Positions 32,525-42,337 of a stretch of 64,000 nt of DNA are shown piece by piece (position 1 is the first letter of the stretch; each line of letters begins with the position of its first letter). The stretch spans positions 193,950 through 257,949 of the forward strand of contig PYSS01000017.1 of assembly GCA_003049465.1 (NCBI GenBank). The letters run 5' to 3'. The DNA is from Magnaporthiopsis rhizophila. Taxonomy: Eukaryota > Ascomycota > Sordariomycetes > Magnaporthales > Magnaporthaceae. The notes below the pieces were generated by a model, which was not told the DNA's origin, ran no database searches, and saw only the letters and a list, made by a program, of their open reading frames with translations. The translations under genes were made by a program, and so were the position numbers.

Positions 32525-33476
32525 CGATTATTGTATGACCTGTATGCCTTGACTGATGTACTTTTAAACTTTCATTTGTTTTGTACTCTTCTGTAACATT
32601 TCCCCGCATTGTTTTCTTTTCCCTTTTCACGACCAAATACCCAGGACTTCATTTCATTGTATATACGATTCTTCTTTACTTCACTTCAAGATCAAAAATT
32701 GTGGAAATCAGGTGTACACGGTGCTTGCCGATGTAATGTTTGCGTGATTGAACACACGAAGATTCTAATGAGACATGTGCCGTACCGCAAATGAGACCAG
32801 TCCGGATCGCCGTCAAGAAACGAACTCGCTCATGTAGAAGAAATACTCGATTGTTAATTTATTTTTTTTGTTTATACAAAAACCAGAGAGAATAAGCCGT
32901 CTGTTGAACCTCGCTTGCGATTATCAGAATCCTTCCTGCTCCTCTCCTGCTGAGAATTACCCGCGTCGTCACACAGCCGCACCCGCGACCAAGCTATGAC
33001 GCGCATGTTTCCATCTCGAAGTTGGCTGTTTCCAGCCGGGATGGATCCTTGGTCTCCGTCATGTCCGTAGTGCTTCCCAGTGCGCTCCCTCCTCTTCGGG
33101 TTGAGGGCTTGTACGCTGGAGGATGAATACGTCAGGCAACCACCTTCCCATGAGGGTACCTAAGGTGTACACAGACCATTGGTCCATAATCCGATCATAC
33201 ACCAACAGACCTGGCGGATTCGTATTGCATCATAGAAGCTGGGTAAGGGTACTTCTAGGCGCTAGCTGGGCGGGCATTTTTTAATGATGACGCGTGCCCA
33301 GCATTCAGGGGCATTGCGCCTTACAGATGTGTTGGTTTCAGATTCGGTAGCTTCTTTCCGGGTCAATGGACACAAGACCTCTCCAGAACCAAGACGACGA
33401 GAATTCACAATGCATGAGGGTTGGACAGGCACCTATCACCAGTCACGTTATCGGCAAACATGAACGACCCAACATC
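32525..33476. other. Convergent intergenic region, AT-richer, no gene seen
   Basis: About 950 bp between the stop codons of the four-TM gene and the molybdate transporter gene. Relatively AT-rich at 32525-32900. No repeats of note. Confidence 0.6.
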
Positions 33477-34829
33477 TCATGGCCTCCTGAGCAGCGGCTC
33501 CCTCTCCCCAGCCAAGCGCCGCCCCCAGCGGTCGCCGAGGCGGTACGACCAGTGGGCCAGCATGCCGGCCGCGAACCCGACGGCGTCGTTACGGAAGCCG
33601 AGTATTCCGGCCGCCGTGATGAGCATGACGGTCCACCGCTCCTCGCGCTCGGCATCCGACAGGTCGCGGTGGCGCCTCGCGAGGCGGCCCGCAGCGGCGG
33701 CAGCGGCCTGAGCACCGGACTGCTCGCCGGAGCCGGCGCCCTCAACAGCGTCCTCCCACAGGTCCGAGGCGCCGTGGTTGAGGCTGCGGCCGACGCCGGC
33801 GAGCTCGAGACCCGCGACCACGACCATGACGCCGAGCAGGGAGCGCGGGAACTGTGACAGCAGGTCGAGCAGGGACTCACCAAAGACGAGGCCGAGGGCG
33901 ACCTTGAAGAGGCCCAGTAGGACCACGCTGGCGCCGGAGCGGGCGCCGAAGGCGTGCTGGGCGGCCAGGCCACCGGCGCCGTGGCAGACGGGCATGGCGC
34001 CGACCCAGCAGCCGGCCAGGTTCATGGCGGCGACGCTGATCCCGAACTCGGTGACGGTCGGCGTGGGTAGGTCCGGAAACAGGTCGGCGGCCAGGGCCGA
34101 GGCGGCGATGACAGAGTTGAGCGTCGTCAGCGGCAGCTGGCCCACGGCCATGGACCAGGCAGACCGGGCGGTCCAGTGCGGGAAGACGAGGAAGGGACTC
34201 CAGGGGGCCAGGGAAGGGAGGCGGCCGCGGCCGGTGGTCAGGACGGCGACAGCAGCGGAGACGACGCCAACGACGAAGACGGCCAGGGCGAAAGGCACGC
34301 GGCGGAGGTGGCGGCGGGTCGCGATGAAAATGACAAAGGCGGCGAGGGCCCAGATGCGGTTGTCCCACGGGTGCGGCCGCTGCCAGGGGAGACGCAGGGA
34401 CGAGCCGGCCGAGACGATTAGGGAGAGTCCCGCGCCGAACTGGATGCCCTTGACGACGGGGACCGGGATGTGTCGAGTCAGCCAGCGCAGGAGACCGGTG
34501 AGGGACAGAACCAGGACGGCTGCTGAGACGAGGGCCCCCGCAGCCACGGTGTTGTGGAGGCTGGAGCCGTCGAGGATGGCGGCGGCGGCGATGGCCTTCA
34601 TGGGCTGGACGGGCAGGGGGATGCCGAAGATGAGCCCGGTGGCGACGTTGAAGAAGCCCGAGAAAACGAGGGTGGCAGACAGTGAGATGGACCGCTGTAG
34701 GGCGAGGGCGATCATCAGCGGCAGCAGAGTGCCGAGGTCGCCAAGGGCGCCTGAGGTCTCGGCCAGCGGGCGGCGGCGCATTGTCCGGACATTGTTGCGG
34801 TGGAGCTTGGGCACGTCCTTGAGCGCCAT
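33477..34829 (-). CDS. mot1: MOT1-type molybdate transporter
   Basis: 450 aa, single exon. The ATG at 34829 (MALKDVPKLHRNN) starts shortly before the first conserved motif; a longer frame to 34952 would add a basic stretch with no conservation expected. Diagnostic motifs are ETSGALGDLGTLLPL near residue 25, GIPLPVQPMKAIAAAAI near 70 and GAMPVCHGAGGLAAQHAFGAR near 270. These mark the MOT1 branch of the SulP-like superfamily, which imports molybdate for the molybdenum cofactor; no STAS domain is present, as expected for MOT1. About ten hydrophobic helices are visible. The C-terminus has an Ala-rich insert and ends with EREPLLRRP, a possible dileucine-type signal. Location is plasma membrane or vacuole by family. 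Confidence 0.88.
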   Translation of the reverse strand: MALKDVPKLHRNNVRTMRRRPLAETSGALGDLGTLLPLMIALALQRSISLSATLVFSGFFNVATGLIFGIPLPVQPMKAIAAAAILDGSSLHNTVAAGALVSAAVLVLSLTGLLRWLTRHIPVPVVKGIQFGAGLSLIVSAGSSLRLPWQRPHPWDNRIWALAAFVIFIATRRHLRRVPFALAVFVVGVVSAAVAVLTTGRGRLPSLAPWSPFLVFPHWTARSAWSMAVGQLPLTTLNSVIAASALAADLFPDLPTPTVTEFGISVAAMNLAGCWVGAMPVCHGAGGLAAQHAFGARSGASVVLLGLFKVALGLVFGESLLDLLSQFPRSLLGVMVVVAGLELAGVGRSLNHGASDLWEDAVEGAGSGEQSGAQAAAAAAGRLARRHRDLSDAEREERWTVMLITAAGILGFRNDAVGFAAGMLAHWSYRLGDRWGRRLAGEREPLLRRP

Positions 34830-35644
34830 ATTGTGCAATGCTCGGCTCCGCTGTGGCTGTTGGCGAGATGGTGATAGCCAAGCTTTGGGGCGAGCAGAGG
34901 TTGGAGATTGCTTCTCTTTGCGGCGACAAGATCTCAACGGCGCAGTCGACAACGGTGACTCGAAATCGGACAGAGCGCCTTGCGGGGCCCGCTCCCCGGA
35001 TCGACGTCATCTGACACGGCGATTTGGGACCCAAAAAAAAGTGATGAATAAAACTAGGCAGGTAGGTACCTATGTCACGTGGCGCCGCACTACCCAATCT
35101 GCCTCGCCGTCTTCGAGCACATGGAGGAGCGCGACGAGCATATTGTCGAACGATCACGCAGGCTGCGCGAGGCGCCGCCCGCTGGCCTTTTAGACGGCGT
35201 GTCGGGGGACCAGGCCGTAGCGCTAGCGCGGCTGGGCGACAGTAGGGAGGAGGAAGGATCCAAAGACAGACGATGGGCGCTGGAGGTAACAGAGGCCACG
35301 GGCATAGCCACCCTTAAGGAGGCGTGGCTTGCGCTCCTGTGTTGGTAAGGCTCCACGGCGCGGGACTCGCAGGATGGATGCTTGAACAGACGATGGCGGC
35401 TCGAAACGTTCGCGCTAGAGCGTAAAGCAGCCGACAGCAGAGGGCAGCGATCTGAGCGCTGGGCCCGAAGTCGAGGTGGGGGTTCTGCGTCTGCAGCTTG
35501 GGGAATCAGCAACTTGGTTGCTGGTGCCCAACCAGCCAGTTCAAGTACATACGCCCTTCTTTTCCTTTCAAATCTGTTTCTTGGAACTCATGAATTCATC
35601 TTGGCATTCAGCCTTTCGACTTATAGACCGCTTCCGCAAATACG
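34830..35644. other. Divergent region between molybdate transporter and HET gene
   Basis: 815 bp serving as promoter for both genes. It also contains the zinc-finger-type remnant listed separately (35067-35348). Confidence 0.6.
35067..35348 (+). pseudogene. Fragment of a fungal C2H2-like protein gene
   Basis: An open frame of about 90 codons with no ATG start reads HYPICLAVFEHMEERDEHI, then LDGVSGDQAVALARLGDSREEEG and RRWALE. This matches the second finger and following helix of a family common in filamentous ascomycetes (CP-C, F, E-DEHI, C, GVS-DQ, R-S). The same family is represented by an intact gene at 57070-58223. A cysteine codon expected after HY is absent, and the position after DEHIVERS is Arg rather than Cys, so the zinc site is lost. 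No other exons are seen on either side. It is most simply a relic left between the transporter and the HET gene. Recognition is from memory of the family pattern, so moderate confidence. Confidence 0.5.
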
Positions 35645-37537
35645 ATGCGTCTTCTCAACGTTCACACGCTCCAGCTCGAGGAGTACTTCGACAAGCAGGT
35701 CCCGTGGTACGCCATCTTGTCGCACACATGGGGTCCGAACGAGGAGACGTTCCGCGACTATCAGCGCGACCCCTCCTTCCGGCCCAAGTCGGAAAAGGTG
35801 GTCGGGTGCTGCGCCAAGGCGAAGGAGTACCGCTGCTCCCACGTCTGGATCGACACCCTCTGCATCGACAAAAGCAGCAGCGCCGAGCTCTCCGAGGCCA
35901 TCAACTCCATGTTCGCCTGGTATCAGAACAGCCGAATCTGCCTCGTCTACCTGGAGGACATGTCGTCCATCCACTTCGATGCCGGTTTCCATCACATTCA
36001 TCATTTTAACCCGAAGATCGAAGACCTATCCGCCTATGAGACCAGGATCCGCTACGTCCGGGAATTGGCCCGTGAGGATCTGCGCCGCTGCCGATGGTTT
36101 ACCCGCGGCTGGACTCTGCAGGAGTTGGTGGCGCCCCGTCGCGTGCACTTCTTTGACCATGCGTGGTCCTTTCTGGGAACCAAGCATCAGGACGGGGAAT
36201 ATTACCTTGTAATGACGGGGTGGCTATCCGACATTACGAAAATCCCTCTGGATGTGCTGGCATACGAACGGGTGCCTACGGAGTACAGTGTCGCGCAGCG
36301 TATGAGTTGGGCCGCCAACAGGGTAACGACGCGGATCGAGGACCGCGCTTATTGCCTCCTGGGCTTGTTCGGTATCAATATGCCGCTGCTCTACGGCGAG
36401 GGAGACAACGCATTCCGACGCCTCCAGGAGGAGATTATCAGGGTCTCGGCCGACTACTCGATCCTGGCAAGCCGCTTCAACCTGCCCGTCGTCAGAGACA
36501 ACCTGCCGTCGTTCGGCTGCCTGGCCGCCTCACCGGCCTCGTTCGCGGGGTGCCAGACCGTCCTGGCAGCGCAGGATTGGGTGGAGACGCGGCCGAACGT
36601 TGAGGATTCTGACGAATCAGCCGACGACTTCCCTAGCGGGGGAACGGCCGGACTTGGACGCTCCCGCGGGACGAAGATTACGGACTCGCACTTCACCATG
36701 ACCAACAAGGGCCTCCTCATCACTCTCGATTGCATCGACCTGGAAATGCCCGGCGTGCGTAGCAAGACGACATTGGCCCTGCTGCGTTGCAACGTCTCTG
36801 ACGAAGTCGTAGGCTCGCTCGCCAGGAAAGAGGACGAAGGCAAGAGGATAGCGGTACTACTGCGATCCAACAAGACCAAACAGGTCTTTTGGTCGTCGGC
36901 GCGCAACCCGCCACTGCTCCTGTCCGAGCGGCTTTTCCAAAAGTACGGCACGCGCCGAGAAATGTACCTGAGCTGTCAAACGCAGGACAACGACCGCGGT
37001 CCTCACTTCGCGGTCGTGCAGATAAGGATGCCCAGCGAGAGTCCCCTCCCCACCGCTGCGGCGGTGTTCCCTGCCGGCTGCGCGCTAATCCCCGGCCTAG
37101 AGGCCGGGGAATTTGTGGCCTGGGTATCGTACGACATGGCCTTAGCCGCGAAGCCGAGGGACACTGGACAGGACAGGGCTCATACCGTGTTGGCTCACTA
37201 CAAATTTTACGGGGACGACGTCAAACCTCAGCATCCGGACTTCGTACTGCGTCTGGATTTCCAGTACTACCGTGAGCTGGAAGGAGACATAAGGATCGCC
37301 AAGGTGGATCCCCTGTCCTGCTCGGTGGCGGTCCTGGGCAAGCCGGAGCGACTGCTTGAGGTGCTCGCCGCGGACCACTCGGGTCGGTACCGGTGGCTGG
37401 ATGATAAGACCACCGGCCTTGCATGGTCTGACCGCAGCCTGCAAATCGGCGACTACACCTGCAGCATCTTCACAAAGGCGTCCGGGTACCTTTGGGAAGT
37501 CAGGCTCGATTTCGCGTCGGCACAAGAGCCCACCTAG
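35645..37537 (+). CDS. HET-domain (heterokaryon incompatibility) protein
   Basis: 630 aa, single exon, ATG at 35645 giving MRLLNVHTLQLEEYFD, the usual start of the HET-E/D-like subgroup. HET motifs in order: YAILSHTWGP (22-31), HVWIDTLCIDK with SSAELSEAINSMFAWYQ (about 75-105), CLVYLEDM, CRWFTRGWTLQELVAP (about 147-165), and RIEDRAYCLLGLFGINMPLLYGEGDNAF (about 228-262). The remaining 350 residues have no NACHT, WD40 or ankyrin repeats and look like the C-terminal beta-rich region of HET-only proteins. HET domains are TIR-like and trigger cell death on non-self recognition. The frame is intact, so it is likely functional. A hairpin-forming sequence lies 150 bp downstream. Confidence 0.9.
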   Translation: MRLLNVHTLQLEEYFDKQVPWYAILSHTWGPNEETFRDYQRDPSFRPKSEKVVGCCAKAKEYRCSHVWIDTLCIDKSSSAELSEAINSMFAWYQNSRICLVYLEDMSSIHFDAGFHHIHHFNPKIEDLSAYETRIRYVRELAREDLRRCRWFTRGWTLQELVAPRRVHFFDHAWSFLGTKHQDGEYYLVMTGWLSDITKIPLDVLAYERVPTEYSVAQRMSWAANRVTTRIEDRAYCLLGLFGINMPLLYGEGDNAFRRLQEEIIRVSADYSILASRFNLPVVRDNLPSFGCLAASPASFAGCQTVLAAQDWVETRPNVEDSDESADDFPSGGTAGLGRSRGTKITDSHFTMTNKGLLITLDCIDLEMPGVRSKTTLALLRCNVSDEVVGSLARKEDEGKRIAVLLRSNKTKQVFWSSARNPPLLLSERLFQKYGTRREMYLSCQTQDNDRGPHFAVVQIRMPSESPLPTAAAVFPAGCALIPGLEAGEFVAWVSYDMALAAKPRDTGQDRAHTVLAHYKFYGDDVKPQHPDFVLRLDFQYYRELEGDIRIAKVDPLSCSVAVLGKPERLLEVLAADHSGRYRWLDDKTTGLAWSDRSLQIGDYTCSIFTKASGYLWEVRLDFASAQEPT

Positions 37538-37687
37538 GGAACCAAGAGTGTTCTTCCTTGGGTCTACGCGGGGGGGCTGCACGTGGGTGGAGGCGCACAA
37601 CGAACCGGTATCAGCGCCCTGATATCTGGATATCTGGTATATATCTGTTCCTGATACGGGAGGTGGATGTCGAATGTGTGATCCCGA

Positions 37688-37726
37688 ACCAGTCCCACAC
37701 CCTCTAGGGGTTCGAGGGACTGGTTG
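37688..37726 (+). terminator. Hairpin 150 bp downstream of the HET gene
   Basis: A perfect 10-bp inverted repeat, AACCAGTCCC and GGGACTGGTT, separated by 19 nt. It is placed in the probable 3' UTR of the HET gene; a role in 3'-end formation or mRNA stability is speculation. Confidence 0.4.
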
Positions 37727-38389
37727 TGATTTTCCGTTTGTGGGCTACCCATGGAAAGCTATCAGTCGGCTTTATGTGGCTCTCTCCTTGTTGCTACTCG
37801 TGCCAGTACCAACACCAACGGCAAAGAGCCCAAGGTGGTTGTTCGGGTTCCGGAGCGACGACTGAGGGAGGGCTAGATATGTTCTGACCCTGGAATATCT
37901 CGAAACATCAATATTTGGCTTCAAAGTTCTCTTGTCTAAGTTTGGACCATGCAACGGGAGCAAGGACGCTGGTGGGACAGCAGCTTGTCCGTGGATCGTC
38001 GCGCGGTAGTGGTTCGCCGAGGTGCCCGAGTCACATAAAAAGAAGGGAGAAAAGAAATTGTCGTCGAGGACATCCACCTTCACTTGCCAGTATCCAACCA
38101 GAGAAATCCGTTTCCACAGACTGACTGCCTTCTCAGCCGTTGCCCCCCGTGCAAGCTGCCGCCGGGGAGACGAGAAGAAACACTGTCAACTTTCCCAAGA
38201 AGCAGGTTTCCGTCATGCAGAATCCGCGCGCCCTTCGCCTCGTGTTTCTAGGCATGAACAAGCAACCGCCCGTTTGATATTGTGACACTTGTATCATCAG
38301 CGCCCTGTCGGCGGCGTTTTATATAGAACCCCCGACATTAAGGGCCGGGCGGCCCTTTGCCGGAGCTCGTATAGGTCCCTTACGGTCGC

Positions 38390-38984
38390 CTACGGGCCCG
38401 CTCCGTACCGCCGGACGTATTCGAGCAGATTCTGTTCTTTGTGGCCCCCCGCGGACGCTAGCCCCGCCGCAAGGGCGGCAATCGAGACACTGGGGGATCC
38501 TCGCATAAGGAGTATCTGGTAATCCGGGTGACGAATTCGTCGGAAGCAAAGAAGCTTCATTTCGCAATCTTGGATTACTAGCCTCTCGACGGCATTCAGC
38601 AGGTCTATCCCGAGCGGGTGGCGACATGCAGCTTGTCGACGAAAGGGCCAGACGATAGAATTCCCGCTTGGGATGACTGTACCCGACAAATTTTGACGGC
38701 AGCGACTGCGTGGACACGCTCAAGTTCCATCACGATTCCGACGCCGACCTCACCGGCAGCTTTGGAGCTCGAACATCTTTTGCGACGCTGAGCAGAAACG
38801 TAGGGGAAGCAAGTCGTTCGATCAGCTGCAGGATATGCTGGACACGCTCAAAGTTGACCGAAGCCGTGAGAGGACGGGCGGTGTTGGCCGCGAAGGGGAC
38901 GTTGCCGTGCATTCCTTCCCAAAAGGGTGGTAGAGGTGAATACCGACGCCATCCAAAAGTCAATTCATTTGCATGGCTACGCAC
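38390..38984 (-). pseudogene. Possible decayed coding segment, family not recognised
   Basis: Two minus-strand open frames in succession, about 84 and 99 codons in different frames, have ordinary-looking protein composition. The first reads FERVQHILQLIERLASPTFL. The second reads LLNAVERLVIQDCEMKLLCF and EQNLLEYVRRYGAGP. The Leu-rich helical flavour resembles C-terminal parts of F-box or HET-neighbour proteins, but I cannot assign a family. The change of frame with no good splice signals between suggests a damaged gene. Chance open frames are a real alternative. Confidence 0.25.
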
Positions 38985-40844
38985 GTACAGTGGCAGAGGG
39001 CGATAACCTTTCCCTGAGCATTATTAGCACAGCATGAATTGCGTCTTGATGTCGGCCTTTTCACCACACAAAGCGACCGACGGGCTTAATTCGGGCAGTG
39101 AAGGCGATGCTCGGTATACGCGCGTGGCGTTCAGCTCAATAAAATTCGGCCTTGGCGAATTGAAACGTGTGAATGGCATTTCGAGCTGCCTCCCATTCCG
39201 GGCGCAAAAATGAGCTCGGCTTTCCCGACTGGCTTAATGAAGGCAGCCTGCCCAGCTGACTAGAAAATTCTTCCCGCCTTGCTTTAACGCGATTTTGATT
39301 CACATACTGCGCCCAACGAAAATTTTGGTGGCTTCACTGCCCTCATGATGACTTTTGATCCCGTGGACAGAGGAACTGTTTAGAATTCGGCATTCATTTC
39401 TCTTTCGGCTCACAGAACAACACACCCCTCCCCTTGTTCACAGCCCCCGGCCAGATCGAAGCTGAGCAGAGCTTTCCTCAGCACTTGCATGACACTAAGC
39501 TCGGTTGGGTGCGCGCCAGTTTGCGGGGAAATCCGCTAAGCATCGGGACGAGGGAGGAAGAAAAAAAAAATTTCCAGACTGGGTGACTGTCAAATCGAAG
39601 CACACGTTGGAAGCTGTGGATATGACCTGCCAGATCTGGCCGAATGTGGATGACAGCTTCCAGTTGCAGATCCTGGGACGATCCCACACGAATCGAGCAG
39701 GAACCGTTCCTGTCAGTCTCACACATTGACGTCGCCAAACCGCCTGCTCCTCTAGTTTGAATACATTCGAAGCACAACGAGCGAATGATTGACTGACCAG
39801 AAACAGGCGTTTTACAGTGGCGTTCGCCTCGCCCTCGCCTCCTCCGTTCAATTGAGTGCGCTCGCGGCGTCAATAATGGCTATGCCCTCCATCGCCAAAG
39901 CCCGTCTCGCCACATCTTGGTACCTGCAGGACCGTGGTGTTGCAACCACCCCCTCAGATCAGAGGCTCGGCCGCCGACACAGGCAGACCTATGAGGTGGC
40001 GCCATTCCTGCTGAGAACCACCCAAGCACGGCACAACCGCCAGGGGAGGCGGGTAGACGGACAGGGGTCCGCAATTTGATGGGGTAAGAATTACCAGAGA
40101 AAAACATGGGTCAGACCGTGGCTCGTGATGCTCCCCAGACGCCATTTCGTAAAAATATGGTAATTGGTGTCACGCGGCTCCATGGACCGCCGCTGCCCGG
40201 TCCACAGCCTGAGCCCATTGAACCGGATGATGTGTGCTGCAAATTTTGCAACTCCGCGTGCTGGCGCCCGTCAATGGCGATTCGAGCGGTGCTTACCTTG
40301 GCGCCACTTTCGCTGTCTGCCGAGGCCGCTTTGTTTCGTTTCCCCCATGACGCCAGCGGATGGCGAAATCGGCTACAACCAGTGGACAGTGGACGCCCCA
40401 AGTTAAGTGGGCAATCCATATGTACCACTTAGGTATAGCTGTATGTAGCAGAGACATTCCAAGAAACTCGGCTTAGCACCAATTAACCGCCTTGCCCGAG
40501 GAGCAGTGATGCGACCGCCGCCCTGACAATGTGACTGACATCCTGCATCGACCGAGATCTTGGCCCCCTCGCTCCCTTTTTCCCTACATAGGTTCCAGGA
40601 ACAGAAACGTTACCACCCTTGCCATTGCCCACCTTTGCGTGCCGCTCATGGGTCGAGCAAAGCTGTTCCCTGACGGAGCTTCCCCCCTCGTCACCTCATG
40701 CTCACTTACACACCCACCCCTAATCCTTACCACGTCACACTCCCTCCTTGCCCATCCTCCCCGGCTATAAGAACCTTTCCACGATCCCCTTCCCTCGGGA
40801 CAAACAGAGTTTTGCCATTGCAAGTCAATTGGACGAACCATCTC

Positions 40845-40852
40845 TTATATAG
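40845..40852 (+). promoter_or_regulatory. TATA-like element of the DUF3602 gene
   Basis: TTATATAG about 97 bp upstream of the ATG at 40949; a second TATA-like CTATAAG sits at 40765-40771. Either could place the transcription start. Confidence 0.45.
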
Positions 40853-40888
40853 GGAACTTCTTTAAGACAAAAACAACTTCAGTCATCC

Positions 40889-40923
40889 ATCAACAACAAC
40901 AACAACAGCAACAACAACAACAA
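40889..40923. repeat. (CAA)n repeat in the 5' leader of the DUF3602 gene
   Basis: Eleven or so CAA units with one CAG interruption, ending about 25 bp before the ATG. Unstructured CAA leaders are known to favour ribosome scanning. Confidence 0.9.
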
Positions 40924-40948
40924 CCTCGCAGCCTTCCGCCCTTCCACA

Positions 40949-41383
40949 ATGGCCTCCTACACCATCAACGAGCCGCACCCAACCGTGCCCCAGAACTCGT
41001 ACGTCCACTCTGGCCGCGGCGGCGCCGGCAACATCTTCCGCGTGTCGAGCGCCACCACCCCGGCGGCCGGCATCCCGACCAAGGCCGCCAGCACCAACAG
41101 CTCCTCTACCTCCGCTTCCCACTTCTACTCGGGTCGTGGCGGCGCCGGCAACGCCCACCAGGCGTCTGAGCGGGTCCCCATGTCCTTCGACGCCGAGTAC
41201 GCCGACGCGGCCCGCCACGCCTCCGCCTCGAGCGGGTACGTGGGCCGCGGCGGCGCCGGCAACGTCTACTCGCCCGTCGCCGCCGGCCCGGATGCTTCTG
41301 CCGCCCGCCGCAACTCGGCCAGCACCGACGGCTCCGAGAAGAGCGGCTTCTGGGGTCGTCTGAGCGGGAGCTACCGCCGCTGA
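40949..41383 (+). CDS. DUF3602 (Par32-like) protein with three GRGGAGN repeats
   Basis: 144 aa, single exon, ATG at 40949. Three copies of the family signature are evenly spaced: HSGRGGAGNIFR, YSGRGGAGNAHQ and YVGRGGAGNVYS, embedded in Ser/Ala/Thr-rich disordered sequence. The chain ends SGFWGRLSGSYRR, a basic aromatic tail. This is the DUF3602 family, which includes yeast Par32, a phosphoprotein linked to TOR/ammonium-transporter signalling. The exact role in filamentous fungi is unsettled. No signal peptide. The TATA-like elements and CAA-rich leader fit a strongly or conditionally expressed gene. Confidence 0.88.
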   Translation: MASYTINEPHPTVPQNSYVHSGRGGAGNIFRVSSATTPAAGIPTKAASTNSSSTSASHFYSGRGGAGNAHQASERVPMSFDAEYADAARHASASSGYVGRGGAGNVYSPVAAGPDASAARRNSASTDGSEKSGFWGRLSGSYRR

Positions 41384-42337
41384 GCATAAGCTAGAGCGTC
41401 CTTCCTTCTTCAATTCATTCTTCACTACTACTGGGATTTGCTTTCTCATGCGCGGCGTTCGCGGGCGTCATTTCACGGGCCCATCCTTGTTCACCCACTA
41501 CTATTGCTGCCACCCACCCTCTCCACCAACAAACACAAAACCAACAACTACGACACAACAACAACAACAACAACAACGACACAAAAGACATAATAATGAT
41601 TGGCGGTTACCTTGGGGCCTCAGAGCAAACAAGAAAAAAAATCGAGCAGGAAGCTCAAAAAAAAAAAAAAAAGCGCATCCAGGAGGGTCTTTGGCTTAGG
41701 ACATATTTTGCAATGATACCCTCTCCTCACCCGCCCCCTGCTGGCTGGCAGACTCCAGAGGGGTGCTCGGGTGGTGCAGTTGACATATTTTATTTTATTG
41801 CGCGCGTGAAAAAAGAGAGAACTTAGCACATGGGGTTTGTTTCTGGTGACGAGCGGTTGAGAGATACCCCCCAAAGCGAAGGCGGCGATGGAGTTTTTCT
41901 TGTTATTTTCAATATTTCGCCTTACTCTTCAATTGTACATATCCAACATTGAAACACATCAGCATTTTCCCAATCAAGTCTCAACACAACACTCAAACGC
42001 ATAAAGCCAAGCAGTCAACCGTGGGGTATCATTCGTTCTCTACGCCCTGTGGTCAGTGTACAACCGAAGGGTTGCACAATGTCAAGATACACGATAAAAC
42101 CGGGTATCTATAAGCCAGCATATCCCTGCCCACCGCTTCCAGCCCGTTTCCACAACACGGGGGTGGAAGGGCAGACACAGACAGCACTACCCTGACCTGA
42201 CGCCTCTCATTGATTTCGCTTCGCTCGCCGGCCCCTTGATCCTACCGACCTCTTACCTACACCGCCAGCCCGTCTCCAAAACCATCCCTGAGTTTTTTTC
42301 ATGTCCGAAAGGAAGCCCAACCAGTAACCTCTCCCCT
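41384..42337. other. Convergent intergenic region with CAA and poly-A tracts
   Basis: About 950 bp of 3' flanks. A CAA repeat lies at about 41560-41577 and a 15-nt A run at about 41658-41672. No gene is seen. Confidence 0.65.

Larger units (their letters stand above)
37538..40948. other. 3.4-kb region with a doubtful remnant and no clear gene
   Basis: It contains a hairpin (37688-37726) and a possible decayed coding segment (38390-38984, minus). The stretch 39000-39480 is AT-richer than its neighbours. Numerous short frames up to 134 codons show no recognisable domain. Confidence 0.5.

Noticed and set aside
33877..35157. Second minus-strand frame overlapping the molybdate transporter
   Set aside because: Same strand, different frame, composed of Arg/Pro/His-rich shadow sequence.
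33778..35193. Long plus-strand open frame (471 codons) opposite the molybdate transporter
   Set aside because: Arg/Ala/Pro-rich shadow. The minus frame carries the MOT1 motifs and membrane helices.
37600..40900. RIP-mutated transposon
   Set aside because: Parts are AT-richer, but I see no run of TA-rich decay, terminal repeats or transposase motifs that would support it.
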